Shown here one piece after another: positions 9,200 to 17,852 of a stretch of 55,501 nt of DNA (positions within the stretch are counted from its first letter, which is position 1; each line of letters begins with the position of its first letter). Source of the DNA: Bacillota bacterium (GTDB lineage Bacteria; Bacillota; Sulfobacillia; Sulfobacillales; Sulfobacillaceae); NCBI GenBank assembly GCA_021820965.1, contig JAKACZ010000033.1:1-55501 (forward strand), in the 5' to 3' direction. Both the position numbers and the translations under genes were made by a program. Below the pieces are notes generated by a model. The model made no database searches and had not been told where the DNA came from. It saw only the letters and a program-made list of their open reading frames with translations.

Positions 9200-9904
9200 A
9201 TGCGTCTTAAGAATCGCGTCTTAACGGTGGCTACGGCTGTTGGTGTCGCCTCCTTCATCGGGTCGACGGTTTTCGCGGCCGGGTCGGGTTATACTCCAAC
9301 CACCAATCCCGTTCCGGCCGGTACTCCCGGAGGGTATTCGCAGGTCGTGACGGCAGCAACGGTTTCTCCCAACGCCACCTCGCCCACAACCGTATCGGTT
9401 CAAGTCGCTGGAACCCCAGTGAAAGTTGTTGTCGCGCCGGGAACCTTCGCGACGCCGGTTCAGGTCGTTGTGACAGCCCCGGTCTTAAACCAAGTAACTG
9501 CCGGAGTGGCCGCGCTCGGCTACTCGGGCTATGTTGCCTTGGCTGGGTTGGGTGTCAACGTGGTGACTTCGTCTGGGCAGCCATACCAGAAGACATTTCT
9601 GAAGCCGATGACGGTCACGATTAACAATCAGAAGATTGGGGCCGGCGACCGCGTCGTCGAATGGAATGCACAGGGGGCTTTCTCCACGGTAAGTTCGGCT
9701 TCTGTTGCAGCGGGGCGTGCCACCTGGACATTTCAACGGGATCCCGCGTTTGCGGTTTTGGCTCCCAAGAACTCGGGTGTTGTTCCCGGAGCCACCTCGC
9801 CGGTAACAGGCAAGCCGTTCCTCGGTGAGGCCTTGGCGGCCTTAACCCTGGTAGGGAGCGGTTCAGCCTTGCTCTTCGGAACACGGCGCCGCCGTACCTC
9901 TTAA
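9200..9904 (+). CDS. Secreted surface protein with sortase-type C-terminal signal
   Basis: A 234-residue exported protein. The N-terminus has a basic start, a hydrophobic core and an 'VFAAG' cleavage region near residue 27. The mature part is rich in Val, Thr, Ala and Gly, has no Cys and looks all-beta. The C-terminus has the layout of a cell-wall sorting signal: 'SPVTGKP' at about residues 198-204, a hydrophobic stretch of about 20 residues, then the tail 'RRRRTS'. The pentapeptide SPVTG departs from LPxTG. A sortase is encoded 7 kb away on the opposite strand. The ATG at 9200 was chosen over the GTG at 9194 because GAAAGGGG lies seven bases before it. A terminator follows. Function is unknown; surface anchoring is inferred. 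Confidence 0.8.
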   Translation: MRLKNRVLTVATAVGVASFIGSTVFAAGSGYTPTTNPVPAGTPGGYSQVVTAATVSPNATSPTTVSVQVAGTPVKVVVAPGTFATPVQVVVTAPVLNQVTAGVAALGYSGYVALAGLGVNVVTSSGQPYQKTFLKPMTVTINNQKIGAGDRVVEWNAQGAFSTVSSASVAAGRATWTFQRDPAFAVLAPKNSGVVPGATSPVTGKPFLGEALAALTLVGSGSALLFGTRRRRTS

Positions 9905-9927
9905 CCGCGAGATGCGCACTCAAGAAG

Positions 9928-9957
9928 CCTTTGGGGCTCCAGGGCCCCAAAGGTTTT
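9928..9957 (+). terminator. Rho-independent terminator after the sorted surface protein
   Basis: A perfect ten-base stem, CCTTTGGGGC with GCCCCAAAGG and a six-base loop, is followed by TTTT. It lies 23 bases after the stop, so the surface protein is probably transcribed alone, or at higher level than the genes downstream. Confidence 0.85.
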
Positions 9958-10191
9958 CTGGGCTGGAGCTTGACGGGAACGCATGATTCCGGGATGGGCG
10001 TGCCGGCATCAGGGTGTGAGCCTATGCGTTCTACGGATGGCCAGCCCTGTTTAAATTCATGCCAAGGGCTTGCCGAAGACTGCAAAAGGCTAAAAATGCG
10101 CCGCAGATGTCTTGTTGCATGGATCGCCGGGATGGACGGCTGCGACAGCATAATCTGCCCGGTCTATTGATGTTTAAAGGAGTTTGTCTTG

Positions 10192-11091
10192 ATGAATCGA
10201 GCCAAATTATTCACGGCCATCACGCTGGCCCTCGGGGTGGGAATTGTGGTTGCAGGATGCGGAAGCAAGCCGGCACATGAGTCTGTGTCTCCGTCCGCAA
10301 AAATCTCCCACGCCAAACCGACAACGATTATTCCAACCCCGGCGGGCACACTGAACGGCGCAGCGCCGGAACCTAACGGCACGACGTGGATCGTTGCCGG
10401 AACAACAGCAAGCCATGGTATTTACCAAATCGACTTGACTCAAAAGAAAGTGGGGGGCAGCGTTTCTGTCAGCAATAGCGCCAAGGTCATTGCCGAATCC
10501 TCGACTGGCATTTTGGCCTTGGGACTGGCTACGCCCACCACGGGCGCTGTCCAATTTCGGAATGGGTCATCTGGTGCCTTGTTGGCGACAGTTCCCATCA
10601 GTGGGCCGGTTGCAGCACTGGCTGCCGGAGACGACGGCACGACCTTCTACGCGCTGAACGGCAACAGCACCAGTAAGGCCATTGCCATTGTCAATGGGCA
10701 GAAGGATTCCGTGGAAAGCACAATTCCTGCTCCGAGCGATGCTGTGAGCCTAGCGCCGGCTCCAAACGAACAGAGCGTCTACGTGTTGGAGCCCAATGGC
10801 GTAGTCAGCCAAATTGCCACGGCTGGGGGGCATATCATCACCCAGTTTCCGATTGGACACTCGGGTCGAGCGCTGACTATCGGGCCTAACGGCAACACCT
10901 TGTACGTGCTGAAGGGCCAAGGCTCGACTCGCAATGTTGCGGTCGTCAATCTGGCCACTGAGAGCGTGAAAGAGGTGTTGCCCGCCCCTGCCAACACGGA
11001 GAACATTGTGCTGTCTCCGAATGGTCAAATTCTCTACGATATTGTAGGCGCGCCGGGGCTCGGCAACGTACAAGCTTTCGCTGTTCCATAG
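10192..11091 (+). CDS. Lipoprotein with beta-propeller (YVTN-like) repeats
   Basis: A 299-residue lipoprotein. The signal peptide ends in the lipobox 'VVAGC', so Cys near residue 22 would be lipidated and the protein held on the outer face of the membrane. The rest consists of repeated strands of the type 'VSLAPAPNEQSVYVLEPNG', 'LTIGPNGNTLYVLKGQG' and 'IVLSPNGQILYDIVG', characteristic of YVTN/WD-like propellers, usually scaffolds or ligand-binding proteins. I count about six to seven blades. AAAGGAG lies nine bases before the ATG. The next gene starts 33 bases later, so they are probably co-transcribed. No enzymatic motif is seen. Confidence 0.8.
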   Translation: MNRAKLFTAITLALGVGIVVAGCGSKPAHESVSPSAKISHAKPTTIIPTPAGTLNGAAPEPNGTTWIVAGTTASHGIYQIDLTQKKVGGSVSVSNSAKVIAESSTGILALGLATPTTGAVQFRNGSSGALLATVPISGPVAALAAGDDGTTFYALNGNSTSKAIAIVNGQKDSVESTIPAPSDAVSLAPAPNEQSVYVLEPNGVVSQIATAGGHIITQFPIGHSGRALTIGPNGNTLYVLKGQGSTRNVAVVNLATESVKEVLPAPANTENIVLSPNGQILYDIVGAPGLGNVQAFAVP

Positions 11092-11124
11092 ATAAAAGTC
11101 CCAATATCCGGGAGGGGAGTGCGC

Positions 11125-13182
11125 ATGGCGGATACTGCGTGGCTTGAAACACAAACACAATCACACAATTCGCTGCCTCAATGGCTCGCACCCTATGCGT
11201 CCTTGTCAACCCTGATCTGGGCGGTGTGTGGTGTCGTTCTGATTCTTTGGGGATTGCGGCTATGGGGTTATGGCACGGTGACATCCGTCAGCACCGTGCC
11301 GTCGGTTGTGATTATCGCCTGGGGCCTCTTTCTGTTGGTATGGCATGGGCAATCACCAGAGGAATCGCGGAGCTACCGCTGGATCTTGGCCGCGACGCTA
11401 ACCCTCACGGTGGTCGCGTTGGCAGTCTGGAGCTACACCCAGATTATTACCGCGCCAGCTTATGGAACCGACGAACTCGCGTTCGATCAGTATGCCGCGC
11501 AACTCGTGATACATGGCATCAATCCCTATGGGCGGTCGCTGGGAGCCGCATTCCATCTATTCCAGGTGTCTCCCAACGGTTACACCTGGACGTTGGCGGG
11601 AACGCCCGTCACCCTGCTTTCGTATCCCGCGCAGTCCTTTCTTATCTATGTGCCCTTCATGCTGTTGGGATGGACCGCCCAAGTTGGCGCGGGGGTGAAT
11701 GTCATGGCTTGGGCAGCCGGGCTGGTCATCTTGTTCTTCAGCCTGCCGCGCCCGATGCGGCCATTAGTCATTATTCTGGGAAGCTTGAGCGTTTATATCA
11801 GCTATGCGGTGGGCGGGGTAACCGATGCCCTGTTTGTGCCATTTCTCATCCTAGCGGCCCGGGAATGGGACCGCTACCCAACCAAGAAGGGACTGGGACT
11901 GTGGAGCCCGCTGTGGTTTGGCCTGGCAATGGGCATTAAGCAAACGCCGTGGGTGTTTTGGCCGTTTTTGCTGCTGGGGATTGCGGCTGAAGGAAAGCGC
12001 ACATTGGGCACCTGGAAAGCGGGTGTTATGCCTGCCATACGGTACGGGATCATTAGTGGCCTGGTATTCTTGATTCCTAATATCCCATTTGTTTTGGACA
12101 CCCCCTTGGCATGGCTGCGAGGAATATTGACTCCACTCATAAGCTCCACCGTCCCGGACGGACAAGGGCTGATTACCCTGAGCCTCTTTCTCCACCTGGG
12201 TGGAGGTTCCTTGTCTGCATACACGCTGTTAAGCATGGTTGTGCTGCTCGGACTTTTGGCCGTCTTTGTTGTCACTTATCCCCGTCTCAAGTCGTGGATC
12301 TTCATTGTCCCATCGGTTGCCTTATTCGTCGCCACGCGCTCCTTTGGCAGTTACTTGGTTATGCTCGTGCCGTCGGCGGTCATGGCGTGGGCGACGACCA
12401 CGCGTTCCGCACCGAGACCATGGAAGCGAGTGCAGTTTGGAGTCATGGGTGGGGTTGGTGCGGCTGCGGGGGCGAGTCTGGTTGCGGCTTTGGCGATCCC
12501 CAGTCCCCTGACGATGTCACTGGTAGGGGTGCACACGACGGGCCAATTGGCAACGGTGGATCGGGTGGTTACGTCCGTAACGAATCGAACCAGTCATCCG
12601 CTCCATCCGCATTTCACGGCGGACATGAGCGGAACGTTTACGGCATTTTGGACGAAACTGGCTGGACCTCCCGTTTTGGATCCCCACCAGACCGCCCAGT
12701 ATACCCTCGCCGCTCCGAACTTCTATGCACAGCCTGCCCTGACGGGAGGGTTTCAGATGGTAGCGTTCACGGCTCGGTCCAAAACCATCAGCCATACGGC
12801 CACCTATCTTCCCACCACATGGCATGTCGCACTGATCCCCGATGCGGTGAATCATCCCGTACCCTACGGAAATCCGCTGACCGTGACGGCCGAGATTCTT
12901 AACCGCATGGATCAGCCGGTGCATGTCAAGGGGGTGCCTATCTATCTCGGCCAGGTGATCTATGCTCAGCGCGGCTTGCAGTTTGGCGAGGCCATGATCA
13001 ACGGCGGTCATGCGGGGGAGACCCCGGTCTCGGCAATGACGAATGCGGCGGGACAGGCGAGATTTGTGATTCGAGACGTGCATCCGGAATCTGACCCTAT
13101 CTATCTTGAGGCGAACCTAGTGAATAACCAAGACTACTATCCCTATGGGTATTCGCAGATTTTACCGGTAAGGTTTGGCTAA
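11125..13182 (+). CDS. Polytopic membrane protein, glycosyltransferase-87-like, with outer beta domain
   Basis: A 685-residue protein with about eleven hydrophobic helices over residues 25-470, followed by a soluble region. The membrane part contains 'AYGTDELAFDQYAAQLVIHG' and 'GINPYGR', a loop typical of lipid-linked-sugar glycosyltransferases of the GT-C fold (GT87/PMT type), where an acidic pair in the first outer loop is catalytic. The last 130 residues look like an immunoglobulin-like beta domain ('YGNPLTVTAEILNRM.QPV', 'TNAAGQARFVI'). It would use a polyprenyl-phosphate sugar made by the neighbouring family 2 transferase, which is inference from context. GGGAGGGG lies seven bases before the ATG. 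Confidence 0.65.
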   Translation: MADTAWLETQTQSHNSLPQWLAPYASLSTLIWAVCGVVLILWGLRLWGYGTVTSVSTVPSVVIIAWGLFLLVWHGQSPEESRSYRWILAATLTLTVVALAVWSYTQIITAPAYGTDELAFDQYAAQLVIHGINPYGRSLGAAFHLFQVSPNGYTWTLAGTPVTLLSYPAQSFLIYVPFMLLGWTAQVGAGVNVMAWAAGLVILFFSLPRPMRPLVIILGSLSVYISYAVGGVTDALFVPFLILAAREWDRYPTKKGLGLWSPLWFGLAMGIKQTPWVFWPFLLLGIAAEGKRTLGTWKAGVMPAIRYGIISGLVFLIPNIPFVLDTPLAWLRGILTPLISSTVPDGQGLITLSLFLHLGGGSLSAYTLLSMVVLLGLLAVFVVTYPRLKSWIFIVPSVALFVATRSFGSYLVMLVPSAVMAWATTTRSAPRPWKRVQFGVMGGVGAAAGASLVAALAIPSPLTMSLVGVHTTGQLATVDRVVTSVTNRTSHPLHPHFTADMSGTFTAFWTKLAGPPVLDPHQTAQYTLAAPNFYAQPALTGGFQMVAFTARSKTISHTATYLPTTWHVALIPDAVNHPVPYGNPLTVTAEILNRMDQPVHVKGVPIYLGQVIYAQRGLQFGEAMINGGHAGETPVSAMTNAAGQARFVIRDVHPESDPIYLEANLVNNQDYYPYGYSQILPVRFG

Positions 13183-13199
13183 TTCAGTGGAGGTGTCCA

Positions 13200-13568
13200 A
13201 TGAACGCGACAGAAGAACTACTGCCGGCGATGGCCTGGGGACCGTATGTCATGGCCGTTGCCTCAATCATATTGAGCAGCACAGCTCAGATCTTATTAAA
13301 GCTTTTAATGAGAAATCAGGCACTGACTTTCTCTCTCCTGACTAAACCGCTGTTTTATGGAGGATTTCTTGCATACGGGGTCAGCGCCTTAATTTGGCTT
13401 CGAGTCCTGGCGAAGTTGCCGCTTGTGGTTGCCTATCCACTGGTTAGCCTCAACTTTGTTTTGGTGGCGTTTGGTGCAGCTCTTTTTTTGCACGAACGGG
13501 TTTCGTGGCAAATGGTGCTGGGATTGGTCCTGATTTTTAGTGGCATTATTGTCGTTTCTCGCAGTTAG
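13200..13568 (+). CDS. Small EamA/SMR-type membrane protein (flippase-like)
   Basis: A 122-residue protein with four hydrophobic helices and an E.A.M.A/SMR-like pattern: 'SSTAQILLKLLM' in helix 1, 'YPLVSLNFVLVAFGAALFLHE' in helix 3, and 'VLGLVLIFSGIIVVSRS' at the end. Proteins of this size next to a family 2 glycosyltransferase and GT-C proteins are often the flippase subunits that move polyprenyl-phosphate sugars across the membrane, like ArnE/ArnF. A drug exporter is the alternative; context favours the flippase. GGAGGTG precedes the ATG, and 15 bases separate its stop from the next start. Confidence 0.7.
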   Translation: MNATEELLPAMAWGPYVMAVASIILSSTAQILLKLLMRNQALTFSLLTKPLFYGGFLAYGVSALIWLRVLAKLPLVVAYPLVSLNFVLVAFGAALFLHERVSWQMVLGLVLIFSGIIVVSRS

Positions 13569-13583
13569 AAGGGAGTTGTCACC

Positions 13584-14375
13584 GTGCTTAACGGGAAAAA
13601 AATCGTGGTTGTTTTGCCCGCTTATAATGCGGAAACAACTTTGCGTCGCACAGTACAGGAAATTGATCGGACCATCGTGGATGAAGTCTTACTGGTGGAT
13701 GATCATAGCTCCGATGGAACGTCAGTGGAAGCTAACAGGCTGGGCATTCCCATAATTCGTCATGAAGTCAATCGGGGATATGGCGGAAACCAAAAAACAT
13801 GTTATGAAGCGGCGCTCTCTCATGGCGCGGACGTTGTGATTATGCTGCATCCCGATTACCAATATACTCCCCGGCTGCTTACGGCCATGGCCGGAATGGT
13901 AGCCTACGAAACATACGATTTTGTGCTGGCATCCCGAATTCTGGGGAGAGGTGCACTAAAAGGAGGGATGCCGGTGTATAAGTATGTGTTTAATCGCATC
14001 CTCACATTGATTGAAAACGTTCTGATCGGATTAAAGTTATCCGAGTATCATTCAGGGTATCGCGCGTTTAGCCGCGAGGTGCTGCGCGCGCTCCCCCTGG
14101 ATCTCAATTCCGATGATTTTGTTTTCGACAATCAAATGATTGTACAAGCGCATAGGGCCGGCTTTCGGATCGGCGAAATATCTTGCCCCACTCGCTATGA
14201 AGCGCAATCGTCGTCGATTAATTTCAAAAGGAGCATGAAGTACGGTTGGGGAGTTCTTCTGACTGCCCTGCAATATCGGCTGGAGCTTTGGGGAATCGTA
14301 AGCTCCCCATTTCTCTCGGTCAATTTGAAAAGCGGTGTTCCCACACCAACTCGATCGAAGGGTGTCGCGCGTTGA
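13584..14375 (+). CDS. Family 2 glycosyltransferase, dolichol-phosphate-sugar synthase-like
   Basis: A 263-residue cytoplasmic GT-A protein. It begins 'VVVLPAYNAETTL', then 'VLLVDDHSSDGT' (nucleotide-binding Asp), 'GYGGNQKTCYEAAL', and 'VVIMLHPDYQYTP', where HPD takes the place of the metal-binding DxD. 'LSEYHSGYRAFSR' and 'FDNQMIVQA' complete the acceptor region. This set is typical of polyprenyl-phosphate mannose or glucose synthases, which hand the sugar to GT-C enzymes such as the two nearby. There is no C-terminal membrane anchor. The start is a GTG with GAAGGGAG upstream. The stop overlaps the next start in TTGA, so the two are translationally coupled. Confidence 0.85.
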   Translation: MLNGKKIVVVLPAYNAETTLRRTVQEIDRTIVDEVLLVDDHSSDGTSVEANRLGIPIIRHEVNRGYGGNQKTCYEAALSHGADVVIMLHPDYQYTPRLLTAMAGMVAYETYDFVLASRILGRGALKGGMPVYKYVFNRILTLIENVLIGLKLSEYHSGYRAFSREVLRALPLDLNSDDFVFDNQMIVQAHRAGFRIGEISCPTRYEAQSSSINFKRSMKYGWGVLLTALQYRLELWGIVSSPFLSVNLKSGVPTPTRSKGVAR

Positions 14376-16378
14376 AAGAATCTCCTCAAATTGCAGAAAA
14401 AACGTTCGAGTTGCCCAGTCGCGCCATGAGAGTGAAACCCGGTGTGGTTTTTGCGATTGCAGCGATGGGCCAATTTCTCGCATTAGCCGTTTGGAGTCTC
14501 ATCAAATGGCGCCACTATGCCTTTACGTACGACTTTGCCATCTATTATCAAGCCGCCTATCTCATTTCCCACGGGAACCTGAATCCTATGAGTACGGTCC
14601 TGAACTTCCCTTTCATTCAAAATGACTTTGAAATAATCATGTGGCCGATTGGTTGGATCTTGCATTTTGTTCATTCCGGGTTTTTTCTCCCCTTGCTGCA
14701 GGATTTTAGTCTCAGCGCTGTCTCATGGGCTGGGTTGACGTGGATGAGCGAGCTTCTCGGTCAAAGAGACTTAAGTCTAAGGGACCGCGCCATTTTACAA
14801 ACACTCGGCGCCGTATTTCTCTTTGGTACCCCCTGGATTTACTGGACCGCCAATTTCGACGTGCATATCGAGCCTTTGGTCCTACCATTCGTCGTGCTGG
14901 CGGGATGGAATTTTTGGAAAGGCAAGCGCTTTCGGGGCTATATTTGGACGGCCCTGTTTCTGTTGGGCGGCAATGTCGTCGCCACTTATGTCTTTGGGTT
15001 AGGAATTATGGAGGTCCTGCTTGGGCGTCAACACCGAAAGAACGGTATCGTCTTAATGATTTTGTCAGCTTTGGTCCTAATGGCGATTGAAAAATTTGTA
15101 CCAGGAGGAATAAAAGGCGGAAACTTAGCCAGCTTTTATGGATATTTGATTTCCCATCAGCATCAACACGTCACCGTTATCGACTTAGGTCTGGGCTTAC
15201 TGTCTCATCCGCAACGGGCGTTAGCGACGTTGTGGGCGCATCGCTTAAACATCATGGGCGAAATATCGCCGGCCGGATTGCTCGGGTCTTTGTCCCCTAT
15301 AGGACTAGGCGTCAGTCTGGTGATTCTTTTGACCGATAACTTAATCGGCGGGGCACACAACCTCGGCCTTATTTTCGGCACACCCGTTTATTTCCAAGGC
15401 GTCGCAGTCGTGCCGTTTGTGGCCGTGGGCACGATCTCGTTGCTAAGCCGGTTCCGTACGTTATTCAGACACCTATGGAACCTTGTTTGGTATGTTGCTG
15501 TTGCTGCTTTATTCGCTAATACCATCGCCTGGTTTGTTATATTTGTTCCACCTATTCAGTCCCATATAGATGGCATTACTTCCCAAGCAGCCAGAGTCCT
15601 GTCATCGGTCGGGCCTTATGTGTCACACAACCAACAAGTCGTGTCCACTCAGGCCTTTGTGGGACGTTTTGCGGCCCGCGACAGTGTACAAACCTTTTTA
15701 GGCGGCACGGCTGTTCATATCGCCCAGCACCACGTGATTTTCCTGGTGTCACCCTACCAGGGCGTTGAGGCTTCACCGGTGACTGCCGAGTTAGCCCGGA
15801 TTTGGAATGCCGCCACTTTGCCTGACAGCAAGTTAATCAAACATGGCGGAGGAATTTGGGCATTTCAGTATTATAGCAAAGCCACCAATTATGACCTAAA
15901 TCTTGCCCGGGCGCCGAAATTGTATCCTGCCTGGGCTTTAAAACACCCGGCCGGCCGGCCGCTATTATTTGGTCCAGTTAGCCGATGGCACATGGCTTCT
16001 TCGGGAAACGCGGGTTATGTGGTCGATGGGTTCTACAAACGTTTGGGTCCCGGTGTTTATAATGCAGTTGTCAATCTTTCCACCACAACACCCATCATTT
16101 TGGAGGTGTGGAACGATACCGGATCGACCTTGCTGCGGCGGGATACGATTGTCTCTACCAGTGGGATTCAGCGCACTATTAAAATTCCATTTTCCAGCCC
16201 GAAAGTCTATCCCCATAGTGCACTGCTCAAAGGGTACGGACCGTGGCAAATCACTCCACCTTCACCTCCGGCAAAGGATCAGTTGGAGATACGCATCTGG
16301 ACGCCAGGACACGGCCTGGTCAACATCTATGGACTTAACATTCTGGCCAACACGCCATCAAACCGTGGAAGATCGTAA
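14372..16378 (+). CDS. DUF2079-type polytopic membrane protein (GT-C-like)
   Basis: A 668-residue protein. About ten hydrophobic helices cover residues 20-420; the early loop 'YDFAIYYQAAYLISHGNLNP' matches the DUF2079 signature, in which an acidic residue after the first helix is thought to be catalytic. The last 230 residues are soluble and end with a beta domain containing 'LGPGVYNAVVNLS'. DUF2079 proteins are considered probable glycosyltransferases of the GT-C fold. The TTG at 14372 overlaps the stop of the transferase and is the likely start; an ATG at 14426 is the alternative. A paralogue lies at 21938. No terminator is obvious downstream. Confidence 0.75.
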   Translation: MKESPQIAEKTFELPSRAMRVKPGVVFAIAAMGQFLALAVWSLIKWRHYAFTYDFAIYYQAAYLISHGNLNPMSTVLNFPFIQNDFEIIMWPIGWILHFVHSGFFLPLLQDFSLSAVSWAGLTWMSELLGQRDLSLRDRAILQTLGAVFLFGTPWIYWTANFDVHIEPLVLPFVVLAGWNFWKGKRFRGYIWTALFLLGGNVVATYVFGLGIMEVLLGRQHRKNGIVLMILSALVLMAIEKFVPGGIKGGNLASFYGYLISHQHQHVTVIDLGLGLLSHPQRALATLWAHRLNIMGEISPAGLLGSLSPIGLGVSLVILLTDNLIGGAHNLGLIFGTPVYFQGVAVVPFVAVGTISLLSRFRTLFRHLWNLVWYVAVAALFANTIAWFVIFVPPIQSHIDGITSQAARVLSSVGPYVSHNQQVVSTQAFVGRFAARDSVQTFLGGTAVHIAQHHVIFLVSPYQGVEASPVTAELARIWNAATLPDSKLIKHGGGIWAFQYYSKATNYDLNLARAPKLYPAWALKHPAGRPLLFGPVSRWHMASSGNAGYVVDGFYKRLGPGVYNAVVNLSTTTPIILEVWNDTGSTLLRRDTIVSTSGIQRTIKIPFSSPKVYPHSALLKGYGPWQITPPSPPAKDQLEIRIWTPGHGLVNIYGLNILANTPSNRGRS

Positions 16379-16673
16379 CGGGTGCGTACCCGTACCAGGC
16401 CAAGGACGGGTATCGGCCCGACACCGTGGTAGCCTAACGTGTTATTCTGGAACAATGGATCTGTGATCACGACCGCCGAATACCTCACTGCACGGTTGCC
16501 TCGCGCAGCGGAGGGCCGGTCGCAAGATTCCGGTGCATCATGTCTTGGCTGTAGGCGACCCGCTCCTAACAGGCGGTCAGGGAGCGTGGTCCCAGGCCGG
16601 TTCCGCAGTTCTCGTTAATCCTGTTCCGCCGAGCTCTGCCGATGGTTGCACCGATTGGTAAATTCTTCTTGAC

Positions 16674-17813
16674 CTACTGCGCACTCATGCTAACCTTGGT
16701 GACAGCCATGGTCATTTTGTGAACAGTTTCGGTCAACGTGACACTGTAGTTCCCAGGAGAGCTCCCGCGATTTACCTGCAGCGGGACTTGGATCTGAGAG
16801 CCGATCACCGAGTTTCGCTTTACGATCTCGACCTCATTGGCCTTTCCAACATACGACACCTGCGCTCCGATGAGCGGTCGAAGATCGGAATACGGAATAT
16901 TGGGCGCCAACTGATGCCACCATGCCAGGTTATTCGCTTCGGCAATGTGAATCATGGCAAAGAATAGTTCTGTCGTTGCATCGGCGGCATTCAAGGGGGC
17001 ATTGCTCTGCCTCCAGGCCGGACTGGGACTTCCTTTAATGGTCAAGGTGCCCATCGGCATATAATTGGTTGCCAATGTCAGTCCCTGCGCTTTCACTGCT
17101 CGAGGGATCCCCACCGCCGTGTACTGCGTGTTTGGCGGGATGAGCGGATGGGCTGCCTTGGCCTTTTGCGTAGACGCCAAATTCGCCCACACCAAGTAGC
17201 GGTACGGCGTGAGATAAAGCGCGTTCAGGGGATAGCACGCCTCAAGCACAATGGACGCATTCGGCGAATTGTAGACGGGTGTCCCCACGTGCACGACCGC
17301 ACTCTTGGTCACATGAAACGTCAGGATGCGGTGCGGTTCCACAATATTGATGACCTGACCCGGCTTCAACCGGTCTATGTGATGAAACCAGGTGACATCA
17401 TGCGCCGCCAGAATACTGGTCCCGGGCTGCCCGGGCATGACGCTGGTGGTGAGGTGCCCCACTGCCACATTGAGCTCAGCGTTCGTTGTACCTTGCATGA
17501 TCGGCGCATTGACCCCTAGTGATGGGATTTGCACCACCGAGAGCACGTTTTGAGGCCAAGCAACTGCTGCGCCAGTGTGGTCGGATGCTGGAGTCTGGTT
17601 TAACGCCGCCTGGGCAAGATGAGCCCCCACCCACCAGGAGCGGAGATAGAAGAAGGGAATGCGGCCAAGCACTACCAGTCCCGCCGCTACCAACAAGAAT
17701 CCGGCTGTCCGCGCCAGATGCCGGGGGCTAAACCGATACCCGCCGCGGCCGTGGCTGGGGCGAAGGCTCTTTTGAACTTTTCGCCGAGCCACCCGGGAAA
17801 AGGTCTCCGACAA
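16674..17813 (-). CDS. Sortase with C-terminal extension
   Basis: A membrane-anchored transpeptidase of the sortase superfamily, about 379 residues. A basic start is followed by one membrane helix at residues 36-57. The catalytic residues are His138 ('LAAHDVTWFHHI'), Cys193 ('VLEACYP') and Arg205 ('TPYRYLVWA'); the size of the core fits class D or E enzymes. The Cys motif L-E-A-C departs from the usual T-L-x-T-C. About 165 extra residues follow the core and look beta-rich, which is unusual. Its likely substrate is the protein at 9200. The first normal start is the TTG at 17813, which has a poor ribosome binding site; AGGAGG at 17866-17861 sits eight bases before an in-frame ATC at 17852. Confidence 0.85.
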   Translation of the reverse strand: MSETFSRVARRKVQKSLRPSHGRGGYRFSPRHLARTAGFLLVAAGLVVLGRIPFFYLRSWWVGAHLAQAALNQTPASDHTGAAVAWPQNVLSVVQIPSLGVNAPIMQGTTNAELNVAVGHLTTSVMPGQPGTSILAAHDVTWFHHIDRLKPGQVINIVEPHRILTFHVTKSAVVHVGTPVYNSPNASIVLEACYPLNALYLTPYRYLVWANLASTQKAKAAHPLIPPNTQYTAVGIPRAVKAQGLTLATNYMPMGTLTIKGSPSPAWRQSNAPLNAADATTELFFAMIHIAEANNLAWWHQLAPNIPYSDLRPLIGAQVSYVGKANEVEIVKRNSVIGSQIQVPLQVNRGSSPGNYSVTLTETVHKMTMAVTKVSMSAQ

Positions 17814-17852
17814 CGTCGCGTCAGAGGGTCCTGAGCGCCGATCTTCGTCGAT

